The notes under the pieces are model-generated. The model did no database searches. It was given only the letters and a program-made list of their open reading frames with translations, and was not told the DNA's origin. Made by a program: the position numbers and the translations under genes. From Blasia pusilla (lineage: Eukaryota > Marchantiophyta > Marchantiopsida > Blasiales), in contig CM114271.1 in the NCBI GenBank assembly GCA_050084515.1, positions 45,818,001-45,882,000 of the forward strand: DNA of 64,000 nt, given 5' to 3'. Shown in pieces: positions 37,401-47,500 of the stretch. Every line of letters begins with the position of its first letter. Positions within the stretch are counted from its first letter, which is position 1.

Positions 37401-37570
37401 GCATTCTCAATACCTCTGTCCAAAGAAATTATGTCCCCCAACTTTACTTTCAGCAAGATATGGTCTAACTTTGTGTGAATGTGGGAAAAACTCTGTAGAT
37501 GCGGACGGAAAATGTCGATGGGACAAATGTCTCATCCAGGAATGATTTCGCAAAGAACAAGGTGGCGTGA
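34437..37570 (+). CDS. SMO1: C-4 methylsterol monooxygenase, SMO1 class
   Basis: Five exons: 34437-34766, 35577-35899, 36245-36392, 36842-36874 and 37499-37570, with consistent phases, about 301 residues (family about 300). The ER-membrane enzyme oxidises a C-4 methyl group of sterol precursors with O2 and cytochrome b5, a step of plant sterol synthesis. The N-terminus MIEYGSVAEAEEALGR is family-typical, followed by hydrophobic helices. The three iron-binding His boxes are intact: HRWLH, HYVHH and HDYHH, within NYWLHRWLHSKWGYDNIHYV and GGAEYHDYHHQIGGKSQSNF. SNFASVFTYCDWLYGTDK and GYRYYKDAIRK close the conserved part. SMO1 is favoured over SMO2 by the LPLPS...GPLQ...SYP context. The last exon (Ser/Asn-rich tail ending in TGA at 37570) rests on splice sites and length only. 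The start was set at ATG 34437. Confidence 0.94.
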
Positions 37571-39416
37571 GAACCCATTGTTTGCTACATATTTGACAAG
37601 TCTTTTGGACAATTTAATGTTTAGTTATATCACTGCAAGGAGCCTGGAGCCATGCAAGTGCAGTGATTTTTGGGATTATTGCGATGAACCTATTCATTTC
37701 ATCTTCTATCAAATGTCTGAGCCTTATCTGTAAGAGTCAGCTGTGGTACCAAGATTGAGGGATGTGGGGTGAACTATGAAGGGATATTGCCGTGAGTTGC
37801 CTAGACAGGATCTCACGTTATGTTTGCTCCACAACTACATTCAAATAGTTGTCTTTAGATGTGTCAAGGGAAGTTGAAAGCAAGTGTTGATCAGGATGCT
37901 TATGGTGGAGAGGCAATGTCATTTGCTTAGATTGGTTTAGGACGTGGAAGTATGCCTCCATTAACCGGTGAAAGAGATTTAGATTCAAGTGACAGCCGCA
38001 CCTGTGACAGAGCCCACTCTAGCTTATTTGATCCGGATCTATGTGGAGAGAAGAGAGACTGGACCTACGTTCATGAAGCAACTGCTGATGAAGCAACTTA
38101 GAAAACGTGCTGAGGAGATCATGGCTCTGTTTCAAAGAATTTCATTTATTATGAATCTGTCAATTTTTTTTGTTGCCCACTAGTAAGCTTACTCATTCTG
38201 ATGGGCATGAAGTCAAATCCTTCTTGGATTGGGACTACTTGTTCACAAATTTGAAGAGTAAGATTCCATAGATTATTGCAGTGTTCTATGTTTTTTCCCA
38301 CGTTTCTATTTTTATCCTTAAATTTGGTAAAGATGGACATTTCCTTTTCAGGCACTCAGGGATATAGATTCTTGCATTGAGATTCTCATGTATGCAATGT
38401 GTTTCTATTTATGTAGTGTTTTCATGCATATGTTGGAGATGGATATGTATGATGCACCAAAAAGAATCATGCGTATCTTGTAGTGCCAACCTTGATATAA
38501 CCAAACGCTCCTTGACTATTCCAAGGCATTAGACCCGTCCGTATCCTATAACAATGGGAACATTATCCTACATAAAAGATACTATTTGAAGAATCTTAGA
38601 TATTGCGGTCATTTTACTTAACATTTGAAATTTTTGTTGTGTATTCCTTCTTGGGTACAACGCTCATCCCTTAAACCTTGTTATGTACTAGTTTTGCATC
38701 ACAGTGTCCATTTGTCATGAACTAGTCAGTTCATGTAATGGCTAGCATGTTAGAACATGTATATCTAACATGCGAACCATTACACAAAAAATGTTCATCT
38801 CATGCTAAGCTTCTCATGAAATGAACATTATGTGGGCCATGAAGACCCTTGGGTCATCTCCTAGATGGATCATGGAGACCCTAAGGGTTATGCCCATCTA
38901 CGAGTAATTTGTATGTGTAGCTCATGCTATTTTGAATTTGTGGAGGAATTAATCAAAATTCCTTGACCTATTTTGGAGATACGGATGATGTAGGTGCATT
39001 ATTACTTTATAAGCTTTAGGGAAAATCTATGGTACAAATTATTACAAGTGAATAATGGAGAAGTAGTTTTTTCTAGGATCAAGTTTTTTCTAGTTCTTAC
39101 TTTGAAAAAATGATACCATTAAAGAACTCATGATCTAAATTATCATAAGTTAATGCAATTTTTAAAAAATATGGGAAGAGTCTTATACCATTGATAAACA
39201 TGGTTGAAAGTTGAGAATTCTTTCATTCCCTTTAGAGAGTCTCTTTATCAAGGATTTTGACTCTATGATCATTTCCCTTTCTTTCGAATAACTTACAAGG
39301 TAAATGATAAATGTGTTTGTAACCCATGCTTCTTCCTTCGCAAATACATATTATGGAGCAGTGTCCCTGAATCACTCTTGCCTATGTAGAAGTACACATA
39401 AAGTTGCGGTTAGGTT
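37571..39416. other. 3' side of SMO1 and intergenic DNA
   Basis: Includes the probable SMO1 3' UTR. No other gene seen. A cluster of inverted repeats at 38716-38828 is listed separately. Confidence 0.45.
38716..38828. repeat. Cluster of three inverted repeats
   Basis: Hairpin 1: CATGAACT (38716-38723) and AGTTCATG (38728-38735), 4-base loop. Hairpin 2: TGTAATGG plus GCATGTTAGA (38734-38754) pairs with TCTAACATGC plus CCATTACA (38764-38784), with a 3-base mismatch in each arm and a 9-base loop. Hairpin 3: ATGTTCAT (38791-38798) and ATGAACAT (38821-38828). Two palindromic GACCCT-type motifs follow to about 38890. Confidence 0.8.
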
Positions 39417-39542
39417 TGTCGTGCACATACACATCGCTACATAACATACATCGTTGTCATCGAACACACACAAACACACACGATCCCATGCTGACTCATG
39501 GCATCCATACACAGAGGCGAGAAGCACCAAAATATCTCCAAT
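39417..39542 (-). repeat. Terminal repeat B2 of copy 2
   Basis: 126 bp; on the minus strand ATTGGAGATATTTTGG to GTGCACGACA. It matches B1 (40061-40176) except for about ten extra bases in a GTGTGTTT stretch and several substitutions. The end GCACGACA is shared with copy 1. Confidence 0.9.
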
Positions 39543-40058
39543 CTGTAAAGTAAGATCCAATCTCTCTGTACACCATCTCACACCATAGCATTCAAAGATG
39601 TGCACTATCTCTCATGTCAAACCAAACTCATTCTCCTAATAAAAGGCTTGGGTTACACTCACAAGGCAAGGAACCATAGGTCCGCCGCCTCATGCCAAGA
39701 GGTTCAACAAAGAGAGAATGAGCTCCCAAGTTCTCTTTCCTTGAGGTATACCCCTCCCCTCTCCCAAGCTCTCTCCATGGTAACCTATTCTCCCAAGTCA
39801 CCTCTTTGGCTCTTGACCTGATGTAGGAGGTCAAGGGCCACTTACCAAAAATAAAAAGTCGATCATATATTGAGAATGGTACTTACCTAAAATAGTAAGT
39901 TTCTAAATATGGTCCAAATGAGCCGAAATGAAGGGGAAACCTGCTCTCTCAGGTTTCCTTGGGCCTCAACACGCCATCCTCGAATTCATAGGCCTGTCCT
40001 CCACTACTCGTGCAGACGCTTTGCTAAATCCCACCGATATATCCTAACAATCGTGGCA
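39543..40058 (-). repeat. Terminal repeat A2 of copy 2
   Basis: 516 bp between B1 and B2. It starts TGCCACGATTG on the minus strand, after two bases (GC) that follow B1. In copy 1, A2 starts TGTCATGACC after AC. No A1 partner exists in the window because the 5' end is lost. Confidence 0.8.
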
Positions 40059-40060
40059 GC

Positions 40061-40176
40061 TGTCGTGCGCATACACATCCCTACACAACATACATCGCTG
40101 TCATCGAACACACACGATCCCATCCTAACTCATGGCATCCATACACAAAGGCGAGAAGTACCAAAATATCTCCAAT
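40061..40176 (-). repeat. Terminal repeat B1 of copy 2
   Basis: 116 bp, directly downstream of the polypurine tract CTAGGGGGCG (40177-40186, minus strand). Homologous to B2 at 39417-39542. Confidence 0.9.
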
Positions 40177-40361
40177 CGCCCCCTAGTTGGTGGTTAGGTC
40201 ACTCTAACTCCAGATAGCCATCTATCCCTACCTACCACGACATACATCTCTAGGACGCTAAGAGCAGAAAGGCCGGGTGCTCATGTGGCCCCATTGTTAG
40301 TCGCCTTCATGTCATCCATGTCACAGAAAAAGTCGGAATCGAAACCTACCTAGTTTCTCCT

Positions 40362-40800
40362 CTATGTACATGTGGGACACATCCATCGTCCCCGAGGAAC
40401 CCTAGTGAGAGGTGGCGTCAGACATGCCATATGCCAACCTCTCGAACATCCATCATAGACTAGCATCGTGGCCGCACCACGAGCATAACCACACAACATA
40501 CAACGCAAGCTTGCAGGAACTACTACTAAGCTTGGATCTATTGCACCATCAATGTTAGGAAGGTGACATGGCGCACAATTACGCACATAGTCCTTCCATA
40601 CCATACCATCGCGTCCCTCCAGCAAGAGAGCACCGGATGGCAAAACGTCACGCACTCTCAGGATAGTGCGCCTTGTAGTCACATCCAACGTCGTCGATGC
40701 CGTCTGCTGTAAGTAGACATAATCTCCTTGATGAAACCTCCGGATAGTTGGTCGATAATCACACCCCGAATAGTCGCATACCTCAACGTATCCCAATGCT
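40362..40800 (-). pseudogene. Integrase C-terminus with PHD finger, copy 2
   Basis: Minus-strand reading: GDYVYLQQTASTTLDVTTRR, ILRVRDVLPSGALLLEGRDG, NCAPCHLPNIDGAIDPSL, then the PHD finger LRCMLCG, MLVYDGCSRGWHMACL and GRWMCPTCT, stop at 40362. The third zinc ligand is Tyr here (VYDGC) where copy 1 has Cys (VCDRC), so this finger is probably damaged. The upstream frame shifts near 40740. Confidence 0.87.
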
Positions 40801-41762
40801 GCGCAATCGCCAAGTTCTCGAACGCCATGGACATCACTCTCTGAAACAACTCAGCCCTTTGAGAACATGCTCGCATCCATACATCTGGGTCATCAAGGTC
40901 TAACACCTCACCAGCATCTCGACGAATGGCCGTAGGTAAATCTGGCTCTCGGCCATAAAGTAGCAAGTACGGTGAAAAAGATGCTAAGGATGTCTGTCTG
41001 CTGAATATGTATCCCATTTGCCAACCATGGCAACTGGAGGTCCCAATCTCCTAGGTGACCTCTCTGCAAGGTCTTCACCATCTGCACAACTCTCTCCACT
41101 AATCCATCCGCCTCGGGATGATCTCGCGAAGTCGTGCGGTGGTTGATCAACGGCTGATCACACAAGGCCTGGAACTCACCGCGAAACTCGGTACCCTGGT
41201 CTGTCAACACCTCAGCCGGTGCGCCATAATGTCTCAACACTCTATCAAGGAAGGCATAAGCCACTCCCTCACTTGCTTTGTCAGGCAATGTAACCAACTC
41301 GATCCACTTCGAGAAGTGCTCGACCATCACCAACACATAACGACTGTGATGTTCTGTCAAAGGAAAAGGTCCTGCAAAATCCAAACTCCATCTATATCCT
41401 AAGCCCATGATCGGTAATTGATGCAACTGTGGAGTCGGAGCATTGAACGATACTTGGACCCGATCACACACCATGCACTTGGCAACAAACTGGTGAACGT
41501 CAGTCTGCATGCCTCGCCACCAATACTTAATCTGGAGCAAGCTGTACGTCTGCTTCACCCCAAAGTGACCCAACTCCTGGTGGGCATGCTGCACTAGTTG
41601 TGCTCTCTGCAAAGGATGCAGCACTACGCATACTCTACCATCCTCCCAAACCCTCAAAACATGTGTCCCCTCCAAACGGAACTGTCTGGCCCGTTGTAGG
41701 ATCCAATCCCGCTCTCTAGCACCCACGGTGCTTGCAACGCTACCAATACAAAGGTACTCCAA
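40740..41762 (-). pseudogene. DDE integrase of copy 2
   Basis: Open from 41762 to about 40960 on the minus strand. His-His-Cys-Cys zinc-binding domain: HAHQELGHFGVKQTYSLL and CMVCDRVQVSFN. Catalytic core: YRWSLDFAGPFPL (first Asp), RYVLVMVEHFSKWIELVTL, PAEVLTDQGTEFRGEF (second Asp) and DHPEADGLVERVVQMVK (Glu). The linker continues SLASFSPYLLLYGREPDLPT and AFENLAIAQHWDT in a second frame (40679-41017). All three catalytic acidic residues are present, so this was a true DDE integrase and not a tyrosine recombinase. Confidence 0.92.
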
Positions 41763-41786
41763 GACTACTCCATCATCATGAATATC

Positions 41787-43442
41787 TCAGCCACCTGTGG
41801 TCTCCTCACTGGCCTCGGGATCCAAGGACTCTCCACTAGACCTCGCCATCGAAGTCTCCACACTTTGGCTCTCCATAGCCAACATGCCTAAATAGGCTGA
41901 CGCGTGCCATCCTGGCACCAACTCCTCATCACTCTCTCCATGCCATCGAGCTCTAGTCACATCTTGCTGACTCGGGCATGGGTTACGACTCAACCCATCT
42001 GCATCTTGGTTGAGCGTCCGAGGTCTATGTACCACCTGAAAATCATACTCCCGCAACAACAGAGCCCATCTCGCAAGCTTCCATGTAAGCTTGTCGGACT
42101 CCATCAACCACTTGAGTGGTTGATAATCAGTGATGATGGTAAAGGGGTTTCTGAATAAGTAACACATGAAATGCGCGACAACTTACACCGCAGCCAAGCA
42201 CTCACCCTCATACAAGTTGTACTTCGCCTCTGCAGCGTTGTTCGAGTGGCTAGCGTAAGCCACCACGAACTCTCTACCCTCATCATCATGCTGGGTGAGC
42301 ACCGCTCCAAGCCCTAACATGCTCCAATCTATGTGCAATTGGAAAGGACGCCCCCTGATCGGTCTCCTCAAGATGGGTGCAGACGTCAACCTGTCCTTGA
42401 GCAATTGAAATGCTCGCTCTTGCTCATCCCCTCAGTGCCACTCGTGATCCACTTTGGTCAGCAAGGTCAGCGGCTTCTCAATCGAACTAAATCCCTTGAT
42501 GTACCACCGATAGAAGTTCGCCAATCCCATGAATGCGCGAACACGGCTCACATCTGTAGGGCGTGGAATGCGTGAGATAGCCTCTACCTTCGTTTGATGA
42601 ATACCAAGGCCCCCTGGGTATATCGTATAACCCAAGTACTCAATCTGGTCGTAGAAGAACTTGCACTTGCCTGGATGTAGCTTCAGCCCATGTAATTGCA
42701 ATCGTCAAAACACCTCCTCTAGATGTCGCTCATGCTCCTCAACCGTGGCGCTAAAGACTACGATGTCATCAATATAACACCTAACAAAATCCAGACTAGC
42801 CAAGATCCTATCCATGACCCTCTGAAACTCAGCCGAGGCCTTCTTTAACCCAAATGGTAAGAACCGCCACTAGTACAAACAATCCTTCCCGTGAGGATCG
42901 ATGCCCCAAAATGTTGTCTTTTGCTTGTCCTCCAATCTGATTGGCAGCTGATGGTATCTGGCTCGCAAATCCAATGAATTGAAGATCTTTGCCTGACCAA
43001 TCGCATCAAAGATCTCCTCACGGGTGAGCATGGCATACCTATCGGACTTTGTCTACCGATTGATAGGTCGATAATCTCCACACATCCGCCTATCCGTCCA
43101 GTTGCCATGCACATCCTTCTTAGCGGCCATAATAGTGGCAGATGCATACTCCCCATACGACATCTCCACTAGTCCTGCTCCAACCAAGTCCTGGCTCCTA
43201 CTCTGAATCAAAGCCCTCTCCATATCACTGTACCTGTAGGGTCGTCCGAAGATCGGTGTATCACTCGACAACTCAATGCGGATCCCCGGTCCCTTTAGCG
43301 TACCCAAATCCTCCATGGTAAACGCAAAGCAGCTCCTATAACTCTTGAGGAACTGATGTATTTGGCGCCGCTCTCCTCCTGTCAACTTAGGGCCCATATT
43401 TGGCTCCCAAGTCTCCATCGTGACTACGGTAGGACTCTCCAC
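41787..43442 (-). pseudogene. Reverse transcriptase and RNase H of copy 2
   Basis: Minus strand from ETWEPNMGPKLTGGERRQIH through SDTPIFGRPYRYSDMERALI, MCGDYRPINR, FLPFGLKKASAEFQRVMDRI and the intact YIDDI box (42765-42776 for the first four residues). Then KCKFFYDQIEYLGYTIYP and FMGLANFYRWYIKGFSSIEK. RNase H: GLGAVLTQHDDEGREFVVAY, YEGECLAAV, ITDYQPLKWLMESDKL and LNQDADGLSRNPCPSQQD. The reading frame is largely kept; the breaks are mostly single stop codons. Confidence 0.93.
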
Positions 43443-43724
43443 CGCGGGTATCGGTGGTTGCTATGGTGCAACCCCGTCTCGAACAACAACAATCGGCCTC
43501 TCTCCGGCAGCCAATTGTAAACTCTGATCTCCTCCACGTGGAGTGCCCGTAACCACGCTCGATGCTGTGGCTATCATCTCTTGGCGTACCTGCAAAACAT
43601 CCCAAGAAGTCCAAGGGTGTCTCTCTCGATCTCCCCTAGTGTGTAGATCTCTTCAGGTCTCGTCCCCAACCACTACTTCCACCATCTCGGTAGGCATGGA
43701 GCCCACCAATGCAATCCCTATGAT

Positions 43725-45062
43725 CTATCGCGATCTCATACGACGCTGCTCAACCATTCCCAAGCTGAGGATCCATGTCAAGTAGTTCAGGTCCATTGCT
43801 TGACCCAAGACATGGCGTCGTGATGCCTCTGACAGTGACGATACTGCCGTCACTCCTGGGGGAAATCCCATCGCTCGCTCTCTCTCGTCGGCGTTGGGCT
43901 CCACCAACCGCTAAACCTGGTCATCCCAAACCAAGCCAAGATCGGCCTCCTTGTATGCATAGGAAGCGGGAAAACTCACAAACGTGGGCAAGGCTACCTG
44001 CGGCTTGCCTACCCTGTTGACCACAGTCAACGGTGGTTGATCATCGTGCCTCACTGCCTATGAGCAATGATCAGGATCCAAAATAGAATCCACTAACAAA
44101 TGGGAGGGGCGCTCCACTCTCGCATACGCCCTCCGTAACACCGCATCGGGCACCAAGTTGGTCCACCATAGACGCGGGCGATGGGTTGTAGAACCTACAC
44201 TCGCCGCGTCCAAGAACACTGCTGGGCCAATCCAGGCACGCACCTGATGAGCACTCGTCACCATCCGTGACCTGGAGTCTCCTAAGATCGTCACATTCTC
44301 CAGAATGTAGGTTGGAGAATGAGACTGGTACTCCTGCAACTACCGTAAGACCCTCAACATCTCCCAAAATAACATGGATCGAGTGTCAACCAACCCACTG
44401 CTTTGTCCAGCACTCGATTGGCCTTGACATGGCCAATCGGAAATGACCAAATAAATGGTGCCTAACCGGTCTAAGTCCTGTGTCCCCAGCAATGAAATAT
44501 CCCTCGGTAGGGAACTATGGTACCCTTGTACCGCGGACGCAGACAATAAGTCAGGAAAACATAGGCATAACTGCGCCACATGTCATAGTGAGACGCGTCT
44601 CGCAACATCATCTCTCTCCACATACACGTGCTGCTGCACTCGCACTCATGCCTACAAAACAGCAGCTAACCCGGTGCTAATCCCTCCAAAGAGATCTAAC
44701 ACTCCAATATCCTCCTTCGGGATACACCACACAATGGGTGTGGTATCCAAGGGTATCATCGTAACACTCCCTGCTACCTCGGGTTCCTCAGACATGTCAC
44801 GCTCCGGTGCAAACGCCTCGCTCCACACGATCTGCACGTGCTCATCTGCCAATCGTCGAAGCTCCTCAGTCGAGCCCCACAACGGAACCTCTCCTCCACG
44901 GAATGATGCGGCTACCTTAACACTCCTCTCTATAGAAATGTCAGGAACTGGAGTATCCTCTGCATGGACATGTCCCTCAATCAAATCACTGGGCCAAGTG
45001 ATGGCACTGCTAAGGTCGCCATCTCTCCTGGCCGTTGCTCGATCACTGCACCTCTGAATCAA
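43725..45062 (-). pseudogene. DNMT3-like cytosine-5 DNA methyltransferase, in gypsy copy 2
   Basis: About 445 codons on the minus strand between protease and RT. Motif I: LDLFGGISTGLAAVL (44652-44699), then HVYVERDDVA. Motif IV: ISDWPCQGQSSAGQSSGLVD with the catalytic Cys codon at 44427-44429, then TRSMLFWEMLRVL. Motif VI: PTYILENVTILGD (about 44283-44321). Motif VIII: DAASVGSTTHRPRLWWTNL (about 44157-44213). C-terminal motifs: EPNADERERAMGFPPG and LSEASRRHVLGQAMDLNYLT (43760-43905). The last block matches the FGFP...RLLG pattern of DNMT3 enzymes. The enzyme would methylate cytosine in DNA. Stops at about 44650, 44643, 44579 and 44340, and a lost frame between about 44050 and 43910, make this copy inactive. 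About 120 residues before motif I have no known domain. Confidence 0.9.
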
Positions 45063-45310
45063 ACGGGTAATGAGCTAAGACGCCCATCATCTGACTGCCA
45101 TCCTGGTCTGTAGGACGCTGACTCCTCCCAATAATCCAATGAAAATCCCATCGAATATAACACTGCTCTACTAACCAAGACGTCGTAGGAGTCTGCATCA
45201 GTCACTATCGCCTTGGCTCGCACCACGGACTCATCTGTAGGATGTCCCAAGCGAATCTTCACCACGACCTCCTGTCGGGTGATATATTGTGTGGTACTCG
45301 CTCCACCCAA
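45059..45310 (-). pseudogene. Retropepsin-like protease, C-terminal part, copy 2
   Basis: TRQEVVVKIRLGHPTDESVV, AKAIVTDADSYDVLVSRAVL and YSMGFSLDYWEESASYRPGW. This is the end of an aspartic protease fold and the linker typical of the family. The catalytic D-S/T-G would lie upstream and is lost at the junction with the copia LTR fragment. Confidence 0.7.
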
Positions 45311-45516
45311 GCCTTCTCAATTATATAGGATATGTACAAGTAACCCTAACACTAATCCTAATCCTAACCATAGTCCCGAGCTATATTAAGTATAGTCAAC
45401 TAATCCTAGTTAAGATAATCATGCTTAACTAACTAACTAACCAAGATCAAGCTTTCCTACTTTGTATGTAGCAGTTTGTATATCCGATGAGTTCGATTAT
45501 AACTCAATCTTCAATA
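45311..45516 (-). repeat. Truncated copia LTR joined to gypsy copy 2
   Basis: On the minus strand it starts TATTGAAGATTGAG (45516) and follows the copia LTR at 49-351 through CTTGTACATATCCTATATAA to about 45311. It then runs directly into gypsy protease sequence. The last third of the LTR is missing. LTR and gypsy genes point the same way. Confidence 0.9.
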
Positions 45517-46049
45517 TTAGGGACTGACACATCCATATAGGCTCGACTATCTCCATCTTGCATCCGGGCTAGCCTTGCCCGCATTCCCAAACCCAATCTT
45601 GATTGTGCACTGCACCCCTCCCTCCTCTGGGTTGCATCCCTCATGCAACCTCGACACGCATCCATCCCCTGTAGGAGGGGCGTAGGCAAGATGTGCGCGG
45701 GATGCCTTGGTAGGGTGTGGGCAGACAACCGCCGACATGGGAGTTAGGTTTTCTTATTATTATTTTTTCATTTTTTAGAATAAGAAATATTTTCTTAAAA
45801 AATAAATTACAAAATTCCCATGTATTGCGTGTACCGATAGGATGTAGGCAGGGTTCGAGTTACATGGGTCCGCACCCCACTTGTATCCCTCTTGCATCTG
45901 GCGTGCATAGGAAAGGTGCAAGCCAAATGCTAAAGGGATCTAGGCAGGGGTTGCAATAGAGAAGTGGGCTACATGAGGCATGGTGCAAGAACATGTGCAG
46001 AATGACATTTTCGAACTAGTTCAGAAAAGTCCGTCCCATGGATTGACAA
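45517..46049. other. Spacer, no gene seen
   Basis: No coding or RNA signal recognised. Confidence 0.35.
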
Positions 46050-47500
46050 GTCCATTTTTGTGCAACCTTGGGTAAATCCCAATTGCAATGTACAAAAATA
46101 TTGTTAAAGAAAAGATGAGCTACTTCCAACACCGTAACAATATTTTAGTTAGAAGGAAAACTCCCATCTTAGAAAATCAATCTACCACTACCATGTTTGA
46201 GTTAAATCCTTTCAATTCAAGTAATCCTATGGTAAAATCCATAGCAATACTTTCCCATCGTCCACATGGAATTGGCAAAGGTTGAAGAAGGCTCGATGCT
46301 TGCCATAATTTGTTTGGTTCTTTTAGCAAACCAAACACACTTTATGGTATCCTTGTCTTGAGATGGCTTGTAGGAATATTTCTAAAGAATATCTAAGGTT
46401 GATACTTGACTTGGATGTCCCACATGAGGTGCATCATGATGAACCTTAAGAACCTTTATCTTTTAACTCTCAAAAAATATATATCCTTTTTTCTTGAGTT
46501 TAGTGTTCCATTTTACAATACCATCCACAAGTACAATGCGTCTCACGCTTGCCCCCTTCTTCAGAGCTCCTAACCATCCTTGGGCCATTTCATCGAGTTG
46601 GCAAGCCACCTTCTCCAAGTTTCTCGAATTGATTTCCAACACCCAAGTTCCTCTCAAATATTTCTCTTGCCTACTCAAGGCATCAACTATCATATTTTCC
46701 TTGCTTGCTTTATAAAAAAATTCCATATCGAATCTTGCTAGGTATTCTTGCCAATAGACTCATTTTGATAATAGCTTCTCCTAACTCGAAAAATACTTGA
46801 AAATGATATTGTCGGTGTAAACCTTGAAGTGTGGACTATGAAACAAGTATACTTGCCACTTCTTGAGGCAATGAATTACCACATACATCTCCCTTTCATG
46901 ATCATGAGTTATCTAGTTGTTCTCTAACTTGGTTGACTCGTAAGAAATTGGTCAACCTGCTTGTTTCAACACTCATCTAATCACAAAGATAGATGCATGG
47001 TTCCAAACTTCAAATGGGATCCCGATTTCTGACAACTTGAGTACATGAGGGTCGCTTATTAGAAACTCTAATTTCTGAAATACCTCTTCACACTCCTAAG
47101 ACCATTAGAAAAATGTTGCTTTCAGTGTTAAGTCATAGTGTAGTTTAGCAATCTTGGAAAAATACTAGATGTATCTTCTATAGAAAGTGACAAATCCAAC
47201 AAATGACCATCTTTCGGTCAAATTCCTTGGCGTTGGCCATAACTTAATAGCCTCAAGCTTATCATGGCTAGGTCGTATGCCCAAAATTTTCAATGTGTGT
47301 CCCTAGAATTCCATGAGGAATTCCATTTCTTGGACCATGAAGCAATGCTTAGAAAATTTCATGAAAAGTTTGTTCTTCCTCAAACGCACCAAGACTTCTT
47401 TGGGGAGAACCTTGTGTTTCTCTTGGATCTTCAAATATATAAGTATGTCATCAAAGAACATCACTCACGGGCGCTTGAACCCTCGTCACTTTCCTCTTGG
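46050..47500 (-). pseudogene. Ordinary Ty3/gypsy pol relic
   Basis: Minus-strand pieces in several frames: RT active-site region FFDDILIYLKIQEKH (about 47412-47456), thumb and connection sequence with RWSFVGFVTFYRRYI (near 47190), RNase H remains, YKASKENMIVDALSRQEKYL (near 46690; the usual DALSR motif) and a broken integrase (LKVHHDAPHVGHPSQVSTL, then KVCLVC). No methyltransferase or PHD sequence is seen near it, and it looks unrelated to copies 1 and 2. No LTRs could be set. Confidence 0.75.

Larger units (their letters stand above)
39417..45310 (-). mobile_element. Ty3/gypsy-type retroelement copy 2 with DNA methyltransferase and PHD finger, 5'-truncated
   Basis: Read on the minus strand: protease end, DNMT3-like methyltransferase, RT, RNase H, integrase, PHD finger, polypurine tract, then repeats B1-A2-B2. 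Gag and the 5' terminal repeat are missing; the sequence stops at 45310, where a copia LTR fragment begins. The coding region keeps mostly one frame with scattered stops, so it is easier to read than copy 1. Its terminal repeats are older: B1 and B2 differ at about one base in ten. A2 has little similarity to that of copy 1, so the copies belong to different subfamilies. Confidence 0.88.
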
